A stretch of DNA of 64,000 bases from Akkermansia muciniphila (GTDB lineage: Bacteria; Verrucomicrobiota; Kiritimatiellia; RFP12; JAAYNR01), in assembly GCA_945870025.1 (NCBI GenBank), contig CAMBQN010000015.1, positions 1 through 64,000 of the forward strand. The letters run 5' to 3'. The position numbers and the translations under genes were made by a program. Below, one piece after another: positions 1-8,262 of the stretch. The stretch's first letter is position 1. Each line of letters starts with the position of its first letter. The notes under the pieces are model-generated. The model did no database searches. It was given only the letters and a program-made list of their open reading frames with translations, and was not told the DNA's origin.

Positions 1-103
1 CGGCGGGGGGCACCCCCGCAGGGACCCCGGCGCAGCCCGCCATGCCCGCCCGCAGGGCGACGGCGGCGGGCTCCGGAAGGGTTGTCTGGCTCTTGAAGGA
101 CAT
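1..103 (-). CDS. N-terminal fragment of a CDS running off the left window edge (hypothetical)
   Basis: Open minus-strand frame from ATG at 103 (MSFKSQTTLPEPAAVALRAGMAGC...) to the window edge; no clear RBS. Confidence 0.25.
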   Translation of the reverse strand, partial: MSFKSQTTLPEPAAVALRAGMAGCAGVPAGVPPA

Positions 104-149
104 GATGCAAACAACGAAAAACGTGTCAAACGGAAATCAGGACTCGACA

Positions 150-293
150 CAGCAATTCTAATTATGACAGCCGCTATCGGGATCCAAATCGGGATCGGGA
201 CCGAAATCGACGAGAAAGCAAGGAATTCGACCCCGATAGCGATAGCGATTTCGATTTCGACTGTACAGATGTGCCACATAATTAGAATTGCTG
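150..293. repeat. MITE-like inverted-repeat element (17-bp perfect terminal inverted repeats)
   Basis: CAGCAATTCTAATTATG at 150-166 and its exact reverse complement CATAATTAGAATTGCTG at 277-293; interior is an ATCGNN-type degenerate hexamer tract. Confidence 0.7.
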
Positions 294-372
294 GTGTGGG
301 AGTGTGTGGGTGAGTGGGTGCAGGGCCTGCGCTCGTCGTAGGCCATCAGGTTGCACAGCTCGACAAGACAGC

Positions 373-433
373 GCGGTCCTCGTCCTCGTCGTCGTCGTCG
401 TCCTCGATTTCACGATTCGAGGACGAGGACCGC
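373..433. repeat. GC-rich inverted repeat with 16-bp stem
   Basis: GCGGTCCTCGTCCTCG (373-388) and reverse complement CGAGGACGAGGACCGC (418-433). Confidence 0.65.
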
Positions 434-516
434 TACGCTGAGGACGAGGACGAGGACGATCAAGATGTCTCAATCCTATTTTCCATCCGGCTGCAGGCCG
501 GCTGCATCATCGGCCC

Positions 517-3243
517 TCAAGGATTGGCGGCGCGCGGCGGCTCCGCGCAGGAGAGGTAGTCCGCCAGTCGTCCATGCACCGAGGGCGCCGCTACGGCGGG
601 GATGGCGTCGAGCAGACGGCGGAGGGTGGCGGTCACGCGCGGGCGCAGGTCGTCGGCCAGGGAGGCGGCCTGCTGCAGCGGCGCTATCAGACGCAGGGCC
701 GTGTTTTCATTGACGGCGGCGAGCGTTTCGGTCGTGCGCGCGAGGAAGTCGAGTCCCTCGTCGGTCCAGAGCCGGGCGTTGTTGAGTGAGAAGGGGACGT
801 ACAGGGCACGGGCGATGCCGGGGTGGCTGATGTCGAACGAGGGGCGCGACGCCTCGCGCACGATCTCCGCGCACACATCGGCGTGGGGTGAACGGCCGAG
901 TATCCCGAGCCAGCCGACGTAGCCGGAGAGGATCGGACGCAGTTCGTCACCTGCGGCGGCGACGAGCGGCCGCCGGCGCGGGTGCGAGGAACGGTGGAGG
1001 GCCGAGAGGGCGTTGAGGCGGTCGGAGATGGCGACGGCCGCGGCGGCGTGCGCCTCCAGCGCGGCGTGGGCCTGGGGCGTGTCGGCCGCGACGAGCGGCT
1101 CCATGAGGACGCCTGCCAGAAAACGCCGCTCGATCGCGGACGAGAGGCCGCGCGTGTCGGACAGATCGGGCGCATGACGGGTGTCGGTGGCGGCAAAAAG
1201 GCCGAACACGGCGTCGCCCGCATGACGCGCGACGGCGCGCAGGAGGATGCGGCGGGCTTGCCAGCATTCGCGGACATAGCGGAGGTTGCGGCGGTCGAGC
1301 GGCTGTTCGTCGATCTGGAGGAGATACCCCTTGAGGCCGTCGGGGAGCGTCAGGTCCTGCAGCACGTCCGCAACGAGATCGAGCCAGTCCGCCGAGACGG
1401 CCGATTCGAGCGACGCCGGATCGGCGCCGGCCAGTAGAGCGTCGAGAATCACGCTGCGTTCGCGGTCGGTCAGCGTGCGCATCGCTTCGACCCGGTTGAA
1501 GGTGTCGGCATCGTGCCGGACTTGCAGCCGCCGCTGATCGGGCGTCGCCGAACGGTCCTCGCACGTTCCATAGAACGAGGCACTGCGGTTGAGCGAGACA
1601 AATGCGGGAGCGGGAACATCCGCAAACGTAAACGTCTGTTCGGGGCTGTCCAGAACGAGCGTGCGGGAGGTGCCCGGAATATCGTGGCCGTCGGCGCCGA
1701 CGGCCGCGCAGACGACAGGGACGATGAAGGGGGCGCCCGCGCCGGTGCGGGTCTGGCGAAGGGTGAGGATGAGCCGGCGCGCGGGGGCGTCGTAGCGATA
1801 ATCGGCGGTGACGCGCGGATAGCCCGCCGATTCGAGCCAGGGGCCGCGGAACGCCACGAGGCTGCGGCCGGAGGCCTCCTCGAAACAGGCGAGAAACTGG
1901 TCGGTGTTGGCATTGGCGCCGGTGTGGCGGCCAAAGTAGAGGCGGACGCCGCGATCAAAGACCTCCCGGCCCAGGAACAGCCGGAGCATGGCGACCACCT
2001 CGGGCGCCTTGACGTAGGTCAGACCGTCAACCAGCTCGTCGGGGTGGTTGAAACCGTCGCGCACGATGCGGCCGAAGACGCCGCCATCCTCGGTGGCGAG
2101 CGGGCCGATGCCGGGCGCGCGGATGGCGTCAACCTCCCGCAGGCGGAGAAAGGCGGGGTTGAACACGGAACGAAGATAGGTCCGTTCGACGTCGACGGTG
2201 AACGCCTCGTTGAGCCACATATCGAAGGGCGACTCCATGGTGACGTCCGACCCGCATTCGTTGTGCTCGTACTCATGGACGATCACGCCGTGGGCGTAGA
2301 TCAGGCGGGCGTCGGAGGTGTAGCGGTCGATCAGGGCCGCCTCGGTGATGATCGTGGTGTTGCCGACATTCTCCATCCCGCCGAAGTTGGACTTCTCCAT
2401 GCAGATGGTGCGGTAGGTGTCGTAGCGGTAGGCATAGGCGCGGGCCTGGCGCTGCCAGAGAACGGAATCCTTGAGGATGGCGAGGGGGATGCGGGCGTCG
2501 GCGGCGCGGCCGGGCGGGACGAGGTATTCGAGCGTGACGGTCTTTTGCGCGAGGCCGGTGGAGGCGGGGAGGGTCAGCGTGTCGCGCAGCACGTCCCAGG
2601 TGCCGGCGCAGGCGATGAAGAGATAGGGCGCCATCGGCGCGGGGTTGATGTAGGTGATGCGCTGGCGCGAGGGGTCGCCGGGGAGCGGGACCGGGCGTCC
2701 GTCGGGGTTGACCGAGCGGTCCACATCGCCATTGGAGATGAGGTGTGTGTAGCGGGCGTCGCCTTCGAGCGTCGTGCGATAGGTGCATTTGGCGGTGCAA
2801 TCGTCAATGACGGGCAGAATGCGCTGGAAGCCCCACTGCTGACACTGGGACATGTACTGCTGCGGCGCGCCGGGCGGGGTGACGTCGCGATAGATCCCGT
2901 CGAGAACCGTGTTGGAGGGAATGCACCGGGAGCGGGTGTGGATGAGACACGTCTCGCCGGGGGCAAGCGGGCGGGGGAGGGAGACGGCGAGGGTGCGGGC
3001 ATCGGCATCGACGCGAAAAGGCGCGGGCGTGAGAGCGCCGGACGCGTCGACGGCGGCAAAGACCTCCCGGATGTCGAGGTCGTGGGCATTGAAGACGATT
3101 TCGGCGACCGGCTCGCGGGCGGTCAGTCGCAGCCGGGCCTCGCCGTCGACATGGGTCTCAAAAAATGAAAGCGTGATATCCAGGTGCTCAAGCTGCACCG
3201 GTGGACGGCGAAACGCGGATTTCAGAAAACGGTAGGTGCCCAT
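517..3243 (-). CDS. M1 family zinc aminopeptidase
   Basis: HEYEHN...(x18)...NEAF motif (VHEYEHNECGSDVTMESPFDMWLNEAFTV), M1-like N-terminal beta domain, GGMEN motif. Confidence 0.88.
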   Translation of the reverse strand: MGTYRFLKSAFRRPPVQLEHLDITLSFFETHVDGEARLRLTAREPVAEIVFNAHDLDIREVFAAVDASGALTPAPFRVDADARTLAVSLPRPLAPGETCLIHTRSRCIPSNTVLDGIYRDVTPPGAPQQYMSQCQQWGFQRILPVIDDCTAKCTYRTTLEGDARYTHLISNGDVDRSVNPDGRPVPLPGDPSRQRITYINPAPMAPYLFIACAGTWDVLRDTLTLPASTGLAQKTVTLEYLVPPGRAADARIPLAILKDSVLWQRQARAYAYRYDTYRTICMEKSNFGGMENVGNTTIITEAALIDRYTSDARLIYAHGVIVHEYEHNECGSDVTMESPFDMWLNEAFTVDVERTYLRSVFNPAFLRLREVDAIRAPGIGPLATEDGGVFGRIVRDGFNHPDELVDGLTYVKAPEVVAMLRLFLGREVFDRGVRLYFGRHTGANANTDQFLACFEEASGRSLVAFRGPWLESAGYPRVTADYRYDAPARRLILTLRQTRTGAGAPFIVPVVCAAVGADGHDIPGTSRTLVLDSPEQTFTFADVPAPAFVSLNRSASFYGTCEDRSATPDQRRLQVRHDADTFNRVEAMRTLTDRERSVILDALLAGADPASLESAVSADWLDLVADVLQDLTLPDGLKGYLLQIDEQPLDRRNLRYVRECWQARRILLRAVARHAGDAVFGLFAATDTRHAPDLSDTRGLSSAIERRFLAGVLMEPLVAADTPQAHAALEAHAAAAVAISDRLNALSALHRSSHPRRRPLVAAAGDELRPILSGYVGWLGILGRSPHADVCAEIVREASRPSFDISHPGIARALYVPFSLNNARLWTDEGLDFLARTTETLAAVNENTALRLIAPLQQAASLADDLRPRVTATLRRLLDAIPAVAAPSVHGRLADYLSCAEPPRAANP

Positions 3244-3274
3244 AGAATCTCCAAATGAGAAGGGTCAATGCGCA

Positions 3275-3358
3275 GTGTTCGGTGTTCAGTTTGCAGTGTT
3301 CAGTGTTTAGTGTTCGGTGTTCAGTGTTCAGTGTTCGGTGTTCAGTTTGCAGTATTCA
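3275..3358. repeat. Heptanucleotide tandem repeat (GTGTTCR)x12, degenerate
   Basis: 12 consecutive 7-mers: GTGTTCG GTGTTCA GTTTGCA GTGTTCA GTGTTTA GTGTTCG GTGTTCA GTGTTCA GTGTTCG GTGTTCA GTTTGCA GTATTCA. Confidence 0.85.
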
Positions 3359-3442
3359 GACTCCTGCTTCCTTAGACAGGTTCTCAGGGTAGCGAGAATG
3401 ACGGCCTGCGGTCAAGTTCATTACCCATGGGCATCATGGGCG

Positions 3443-3641
3443 CATGGCAGTTCTGATGAGGGTTATTCCTTCCTCGTAATCATAATCGTAATCGTAATCT
3501 TAATCCTCCAACCCTCGCCGATCCGAGTCGTAGACGGCTCCCTGCTCATGCACACGATCAGGGGATGTGCTGCGGATCAATCCGAGCAAAGGATAACGAT
3601 TATGATTACGAATCAACGACCTCATCTGAACTGCCATCCGG
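3443..3641. repeat. Long imperfect inverted repeat (about 45-bp arms), MITE-like
   Basis: 16-bp perfect core TCGTAATCATAATCGT (3474-3489) / ACGATTATGATTACGA (3596-3611), extended by CATGGCAGTTCTGATGAGG (left) versus CCTCATCTGAACTGCCAT (right). Confidence 0.65.
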
Positions 3642-3871
3642 CTTTCCAAATAAAAACAAACTGCGCAGCTTTGCCGGATTCCCGGCTTGGCGCGGAATTA
3701 TGTAATTAGAAATCAGGAAATCAGGAAGGGAGCAATTTGGTTTGATCCATAGCAAAGATCATGGTACGGTAACTCATTAACTATTAACACAGTTGTTGAT
3801 TTTTAGCCGGTGTGAAAGCGGGTTCTCTGAACCGCTAATTTTGATCCTCTTTCAGAGGTTTGGCCGAGACG

Positions 3872-4552
3872 ATGAAAACGAAAACGAACTATGCTGGGCA
3901 TGACACGGCCTACAAACGACGCCGGGCAGAGGGCAAGGTCGGATGGGATGAGACACCGCAAGCCTATGCAGAAAGGGAGGCGGGTCTGATCAAACTTCTC
4001 GGCCAAGGTTATGCCCCATGTTCGGGTATGTTTCTTGAACTCGGTTGCGGTGCCGGTAACATCTCAATCTGGTTTGCTCAACACGGTTTTGAAGTCACCG
4101 GAGTAGATATTTCTGAGACTGCCATTCTCTGGGCACGTGAACGCGCTCAGAGTGCCGGAGTCAAAGCACAGTTCATGCTTGGCAATGTTCTTGAGTTGAA
4201 CGGCGTCCTTTCAGATGCGTCCATTGATTTTGTTCTGGATGGGCATTGTTTGCACTGCATCATCGGCGAAGATCGTAAGACGTTCCTCCAGACCGCATGG
4301 CGTTTCGCGAAATCCGGAGGTTTCTTTCTTGTTGACACAATGTGTGGCCCTGTCGAATCAGGGTCGGTTGACGGATATGATCCGGCATCGTGTTGCACAA
4401 TGATTCAAGGACTTCCAACCCGCTATTTTGGAAGCCCAGACCAGATTCAAAAGGAGATATGTGACGCCGGTTTCGATGTGTTGGACGTTTCGATTGAACG
4501 CAACAAGTCTCACGGGAACATGATGATTCAAGCAAGAATGAGACCAACATGA
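3872..4552 (+). CDS. Class I SAM-dependent methyltransferase
   Basis: Motif I LELGCGAGNISIWFAQHGFEVTGVDIS; Rossmann-type methyltransferase layout. Confidence 0.8.
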   Translation: MKTKTNYAGHDTAYKRRRAEGKVGWDETPQAYAEREAGLIKLLGQGYAPCSGMFLELGCGAGNISIWFAQHGFEVTGVDISETAILWARERAQSAGVKAQFMLGNVLELNGVLSDASIDFVLDGHCLHCIIGEDRKTFLQTAWRFAKSGGFFLVDTMCGPVESGSVDGYDPASCCTMIQGLPTRYFGSPDQIQKEICDAGFDVLDVSIERNKSHGNMMIQARMRPT

Positions 4553-4620
4553 TGCCTGAAAACTAGCTCGCAAAGCTCGCAGTTTCAGGCGTGACGTTCG
4601 GCAACGGAAAGGAGATCAAA

Positions 4621-4887
4621 ATGAAAATGAGCAAAGCAATCGGAATGGGGTCAGCCATCGGTGGCGTTGCTTCCTTCGGCGTGCTCTTCCTGTGCGGATC
4701 ACCTCTTGCATCGGATTCGCTTCTGCCTCTCGCATACGTGCCGACGAAGATATGCATGTGGCTGGCGGATGTTTGTTTTGGTGGAGGCGAGGGCGGGATG
4801 ATTTTCATACTTCCGGTCTGGCTGGCCTGTGGTGCAGTGGTGGGCGGCGCAACGGGTTCAATTGTCGCCGGGTTTTCAAGACTCTGA
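4621..4887 (+). CDS. Small membrane protein, hypothetical
   Basis: ATG with GGAAAGGAG RBS; two hydrophobic segments. Confidence 0.5.
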   Translation: MKMSKAIGMGSAIGGVASFGVLFLCGSPLASDSLLPLAYVPTKICMWLADVCFGGGEGGMIFILPVWLACGAVVGGATGSIVAGFSRL

Positions 4888-5066
4888 GGCAAACGAAGCG
4901 AACCAGTGGCGAAACCGTACGTCGCTTGTGCAAGCGTAGGGTTCAGGGTTCGGGGTTCGGTCGGGCCATCGGCCTGCGGCCGGATGGAAACGGAGACCGG
5001 GATTATCGGGATCGAAATCGAAATCGGGACCGGTCTCGATTCCGATACGAATGGATGGCATTCGCT

Positions 5067-5139
5067 CCACGATCAAATCCTCACGATAATCCGCATGATC
5101 TCGCTCTCTCAACTGCCGCCTCTCTGGCTAACCGATTAC
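5067..5139. repeat. Dispersed repeat R2 (copy 1)
   Basis: CCACGATCAAATCC..CACGATAATC..CGCATGATCTCG..CTCTCAAC..GGCTAACCGATTAC matches the reverse complement of 56530-56607. Confidence 0.65.
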
Positions 5140-5148
5140 CCGCAAAAC

Positions 5149-5356
5149 GGGCGCATCCCCGTTTCACTGACCTGCGATCGCCCGCCGCTACCGCACCGGT
5201 CGGCGCGTGATCGGGATCTACGAGACCGCTCACGCCGTCTGCGCGGTCCGATACGTCCCGCGCCACCGCTGCCGCGTCGGCCGGGGCGCTAGCCCACGTC
5301 ACAGGGCTGTCCACAGGATCGCCCGCTTGACAGGTCAGTGACACGGGGATGCGCCC
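5149..5356 (+). mobile_element. 208-bp MITE, copy 1, with 9-bp TSD (CCGCAAAAC, 5140-5148 and 5357-5365)
   Basis: 26-bp TIRs GGGCGCATCCCCGTTTCACTGACCTG / CAGGTCAGTGACACGGGGATGCGCCC; 3 mismatches to the inverted copy at 56318-56525 by eye. Confidence 0.9.
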
Positions 5357-5365
5357 CCGCAAAAC

Positions 5366-5541
5366 GGAGTTCACGGTTGACAATCCAGTCGGGGAAGGGT
5401 ACTTTGCTCGAAGTCAAAGGAGCGCGCGAATCACGCGGATGGAAGTACAGACGGACACGGACCATGTTGGACACCCACAGACACATACGGATGCTGCCGG
5501 AGCAGGTGGCGAACAAGATCGCGGCGGGCGAGGTGGTGGAG
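5366..5541 (+). repeat. 176-bp direct repeat of the mutL upstream region and first codons (copy 1)
   Basis: Aligns gap-free with 14699-14874 with 5 mismatches by eye; includes ATG and MLDTHRHIRMLPEQVANKIAAGEVVE. Confidence 0.93.
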
Positions 5542-6768
5542 GCGGACGCCATCACGGGGTTGTTGCGTGTCCTGCGGGCGGTGGTGAATCAGACGTGCCT
5601 GGAAGGCCCTCCCGTGTCGTGGCCCGATGTGTGGCGGGAGGCCTGCCGACACCACCTGGATGCGTATCTGTTTGCCGCCGTGCTGGAGTGGCCGGCGGCA
5701 CAACGGCCACCCCAGGCATGGATCGAACAGGCGAAATCGCTGTTCCTGTCAAGGGCCGCTGCGGCCGTGCGCATTCACTGTCAACTGGCTGACGTTCTGG
5801 GCGCTTTGCGGGGTGCGGGTGTGGCGGCGGTGCCCATCAAGGGCGCCTGGCTTGCCGAGCATGTTTATGCCGATATCGTTCAGCGTCCGATGCACGACAT
5901 TGACCTGCTGGTGCATCCGGCGGATGCGCCGCGTGCCGGCGACGTGCTCTGCCGTTTGGGCTATCGCGGGAACGAGCAGATTACGCCTGGAGGCTGGGGG
6001 AAGGATCAGCAGTTTCGGCATCCGGAAGGGCGTGTGGCGGTCGAACTGCATTGGCAGGTGGGCGCCCCGGATAACGACCTGTTGTCCGTGCCGGATACGG
6101 AGCGTATCCTGGGGCTGGCGGTGCGGGGCGTCGTCGCTGGCGTTGAGATGCCTGTCTTGTCCCTCGCCACCCACGTGGTCTATCTGATTTACCACATCTT
6201 GGCGCATCATTGGCGTTTCCCCGCGCGTGCTCATCTGGATCTGGTGCTTTTGGGCCGCAGGCACGCTTCGACCCTCACGGTTGAGGCTCTGGAGGCGGAG
6301 GCGCGCGTCTGGGGGTTGGGGGTCCGGGCTCCCTTTGTGTGGCGGGTTGCGCACGACCTGTGTGGCTGTGAGCCGCCAGCGTCTTTGACCGGTTGGGCGC
6401 CTCAGGATGCCGCCTGGATGGTGCGTGAAAGGGCGGCGGCGCTCGCCGTTGCGATGCCGAGAACCTCGTGGCGTGTTCCCATGTCGGCATTGCTGTGCGA
6501 CTATCAGCGCGCATCCGGAGTGAAGCGATTTGTCCTGGGGATGCGGGCTGTCTTGTTGCCTGCAGCGAATCTGCGTCATGCCTACCCGCGGGCGACGCGT
6601 TGGGGGGGGTGGCTGGGAGGGTGCGCCGCACGGCTCGCGGATCTCATCGGCCGCCGTTCACGCGATCTTCTGCCGGGATGCCGCAAACGGGAGGATATGG
6701 TTGACGCCGTGGATGATATGGCGGCCCGACTGGCCCTTGATCGGCGGTTGAAGGACCTGGAGGGATGA
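5464..6768 (+). CDS. Nucleotidyltransferase family protein (NTP_transf_5-like) with a MutL-derived N-terminal extension
   Basis: Core IKGAWLAEHVYADIVQRPMHDIDLLVHPADAPRAGDVLCRLGY...VAVELHWQV; N-terminus MLDTHRHIRMLPEQVANKIAAGEVVE identical to MutL. Confidence 0.8.
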   Translation: MLDTHRHIRMLPEQVANKIAAGEVVEADAITGLLRVLRAVVNQTCLEGPPVSWPDVWREACRHHLDAYLFAAVLEWPAAQRPPQAWIEQAKSLFLSRAAAAVRIHCQLADVLGALRGAGVAAVPIKGAWLAEHVYADIVQRPMHDIDLLVHPADAPRAGDVLCRLGYRGNEQITPGGWGKDQQFRHPEGRVAVELHWQVGAPDNDLLSVPDTERILGLAVRGVVAGVEMPVLSLATHVVYLIYHILAHHWRFPARAHLDLVLLGRRHASTLTVEALEAEARVWGLGVRAPFVWRVAHDLCGCEPPASLTGWAPQDAAWMVRERAAALAVAMPRTSWRVPMSALLCDYQRASGVKRFVLGMRAVLLPAANLRHAYPRATRWGGWLGGCAARLADLIGRRSRDLLPGCRKREDMVDAVDDMAARLALDRRLKDLEG

Positions 6769-6783
6769 GGTGAGGCACCCGAA

Positions 6784-6812
6784 AACAGCAATTCTCAATT
6801 TGAGCGCATCCG
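6784..6812. repeat. 29-bp dispersed repeat AACAGCAATTCTCAATTTGAGCGCATCCG (copy 1)
   Basis: Exact match to 31966-31994. Confidence 0.8.
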
Positions 6813-6890
6813 TACAGTCAAAATCTCCGAAAAATCCTGTGGACTTTTTTTCATAAAACTGTGAAAATTAATTCACTTTTTCGTTTTGGT

Positions 6891-6930
6891 CAAGCCAACG
6901 CAAGCCAACGCAAGCCAACGCAAGCCAACG
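6891..6930 (+). repeat. (CAAGCCAACG)x4 tandem repeat directly upstream of a GGAGG RBS
   Basis: Four perfect 10-bp copies. Confidence 0.95.
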
Positions 6931-6942
6931 GAGGATTGGACT

Positions 6943-8262
6943 ATGAAACAGAAGCCAGAGTGTATGTTCGGCAATGACGGTGGAAGCCGGGTGTGGGTCA
7001 TGGTGGGCGTGATCGTGTCGGTGCTGGTCTCCGGGGTGCTGGCGGATACGAACAACGTCATCGGAACACACAACAACTGGCCGACCAACTGGATTCCGGT
7101 TGTCAGTCTCAACGATGGCAATGACGGACTCGGCCGCCAGCTCGATTTCGTGGGCGACGCCTCATCGCCGGGAGGATATTACCGGGTTGCCTCTGATTAT
7201 GTCTATTTTCGCATGCGCGTTCAGCTTGGGACCAACAGCAGCTCGTTTACCGATTCGCATTTCGTGTTGATCAACGTGGCGTCGAACAATTATAACACAA
7301 CCAGTAAAGCGCTCGATCAGGGACCAGACGACGGTTATCCCGATTATGCGTTCGCGTGGGATAGCCAATCCAATGACCCGGCCAAACACGGCCTTGAGAT
7401 GATGGTGCGTCAAACCGTCAATAATTCTTGGGGCGGGGTGAGAATGGATGATATTGATTTACAAAATGCCCAGAAACTAGCCAATGACATCAATGGAGAT
7501 AACCGGAATACAGATGGTTATCTGCGGACGATTGATCGTGTCGCCACGCCCAACTTTGGTGAAACGATCTTTGTGGATTTTGCGGTTTCCTGGAGTTATC
7601 TGTACGCCTACACCGGCTTGCGGTCCAATCAGTTGTGGAAGGTCGCTTTTGCGTCAATCGCGAATGCGACCGATCACAATTTTATCAACGGCGATGTGTC
7701 GGGTGGCGCGTCTCCATCCAGTCTGGTGACGGAGGGGTGGTCGAACTGGGGTTCGACAACGCCGACAACGACCAGTTCGGGGATCGACCTGCGCGCCTAT
7801 CAGGGAGCTGATGGGGTCTATGTCGAGTTCGTGGCGTACGACGTTGAGCAGAATGGGGAAGCGAAATTGATCCTGCTGGGCGCGGGTGGCCAGGAGGTCT
7901 GGCGTGGCACAACTCCGGTCAAAGCCGGCGAGCGCTTTGTTTACCGGTTCGTGGTTCCCAGTTTGGTTTTGGGCGGCACGTATGACTTTATCGTGAACGA
8001 CGAGGTCGGCAACCAATGGACGCTCAACGGGGTGACGGTTCAACCGTTTGCGGCGGAGATGATCAGCATGACGCTCACGGGGGTGACACTTTCTTTTGAC
8101 AGTTTGCCGGGGCGTGACTATGAGGTGCAGTGGACGGAACGGCTGAATTCGGGTTTCTCGCCCCTCACCAATGTCACCGCCGTCAGCGGACGCACCACGG
8201 TTTTCGTGGCGCATCCCAAGCCGAATGCCGCGTCCGGGTTCTTCAGAATACGGGCGCAGTAA
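6943..8262 (+). CDS. Secreted protein of unknown function with C-terminal ...GFFRIRAQ tail
   Basis: ATG after GGAGG; signal-peptide-like segment VWVMVGVIVSVLVSGVLA; C-terminus resembles that of the next gene (AFFRIRELE). Confidence 0.65.
   Translation: MKQKPECMFGNDGGSRVWVMVGVIVSVLVSGVLADTNNVIGTHNNWPTNWIPVVSLNDGNDGLGRQLDFVGDASSPGGYYRVASDYVYFRMRVQLGTNSSSFTDSHFVLINVASNNYNTTSKALDQGPDDGYPDYAFAWDSQSNDPAKHGLEMMVRQTVNNSWGGVRMDDIDLQNAQKLANDINGDNRNTDGYLRTIDRVATPNFGETIFVDFAVSWSYLYAYTGLRSNQLWKVAFASIANATDHNFINGDVSGGASPSSLVTEGWSNWGSTTPTTTSSGIDLRAYQGADGVYVEFVAYDVEQNGEAKLILLGAGGQEVWRGTTPVKAGERFVYRFVVPSLVLGGTYDFIVNDEVGNQWTLNGVTVQPFAAEMISMTLTGVTLSFDSLPGRDYEVQWTERLNSGFSPLTNVTAVSGRTTVFVAHPKPNAASGFFRIRAQ

Noticed and set aside
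158-559. Small ORFs with NRNRYRYR or DEDEDD peptides
   Set aside because: Translations of intergenic repeat tracts with no RBS or domain support.
1513-3168. 551-aa plus-strand ORF antisense to the M1 aminopeptidase
   Set aside because: Shadow ORF; the M1 motif frame on the minus strand is convincing.
3275-3358. CRISPR array
   Set aside because: 7-bp units without spacers and no cas genes; a simple tandem repeat.
3700-3870. Possible tRNA in the intergenic region before the methyltransferase
   Set aside because: Short hairpins only; no cloverleaf or TTCRANNC arm recognised.
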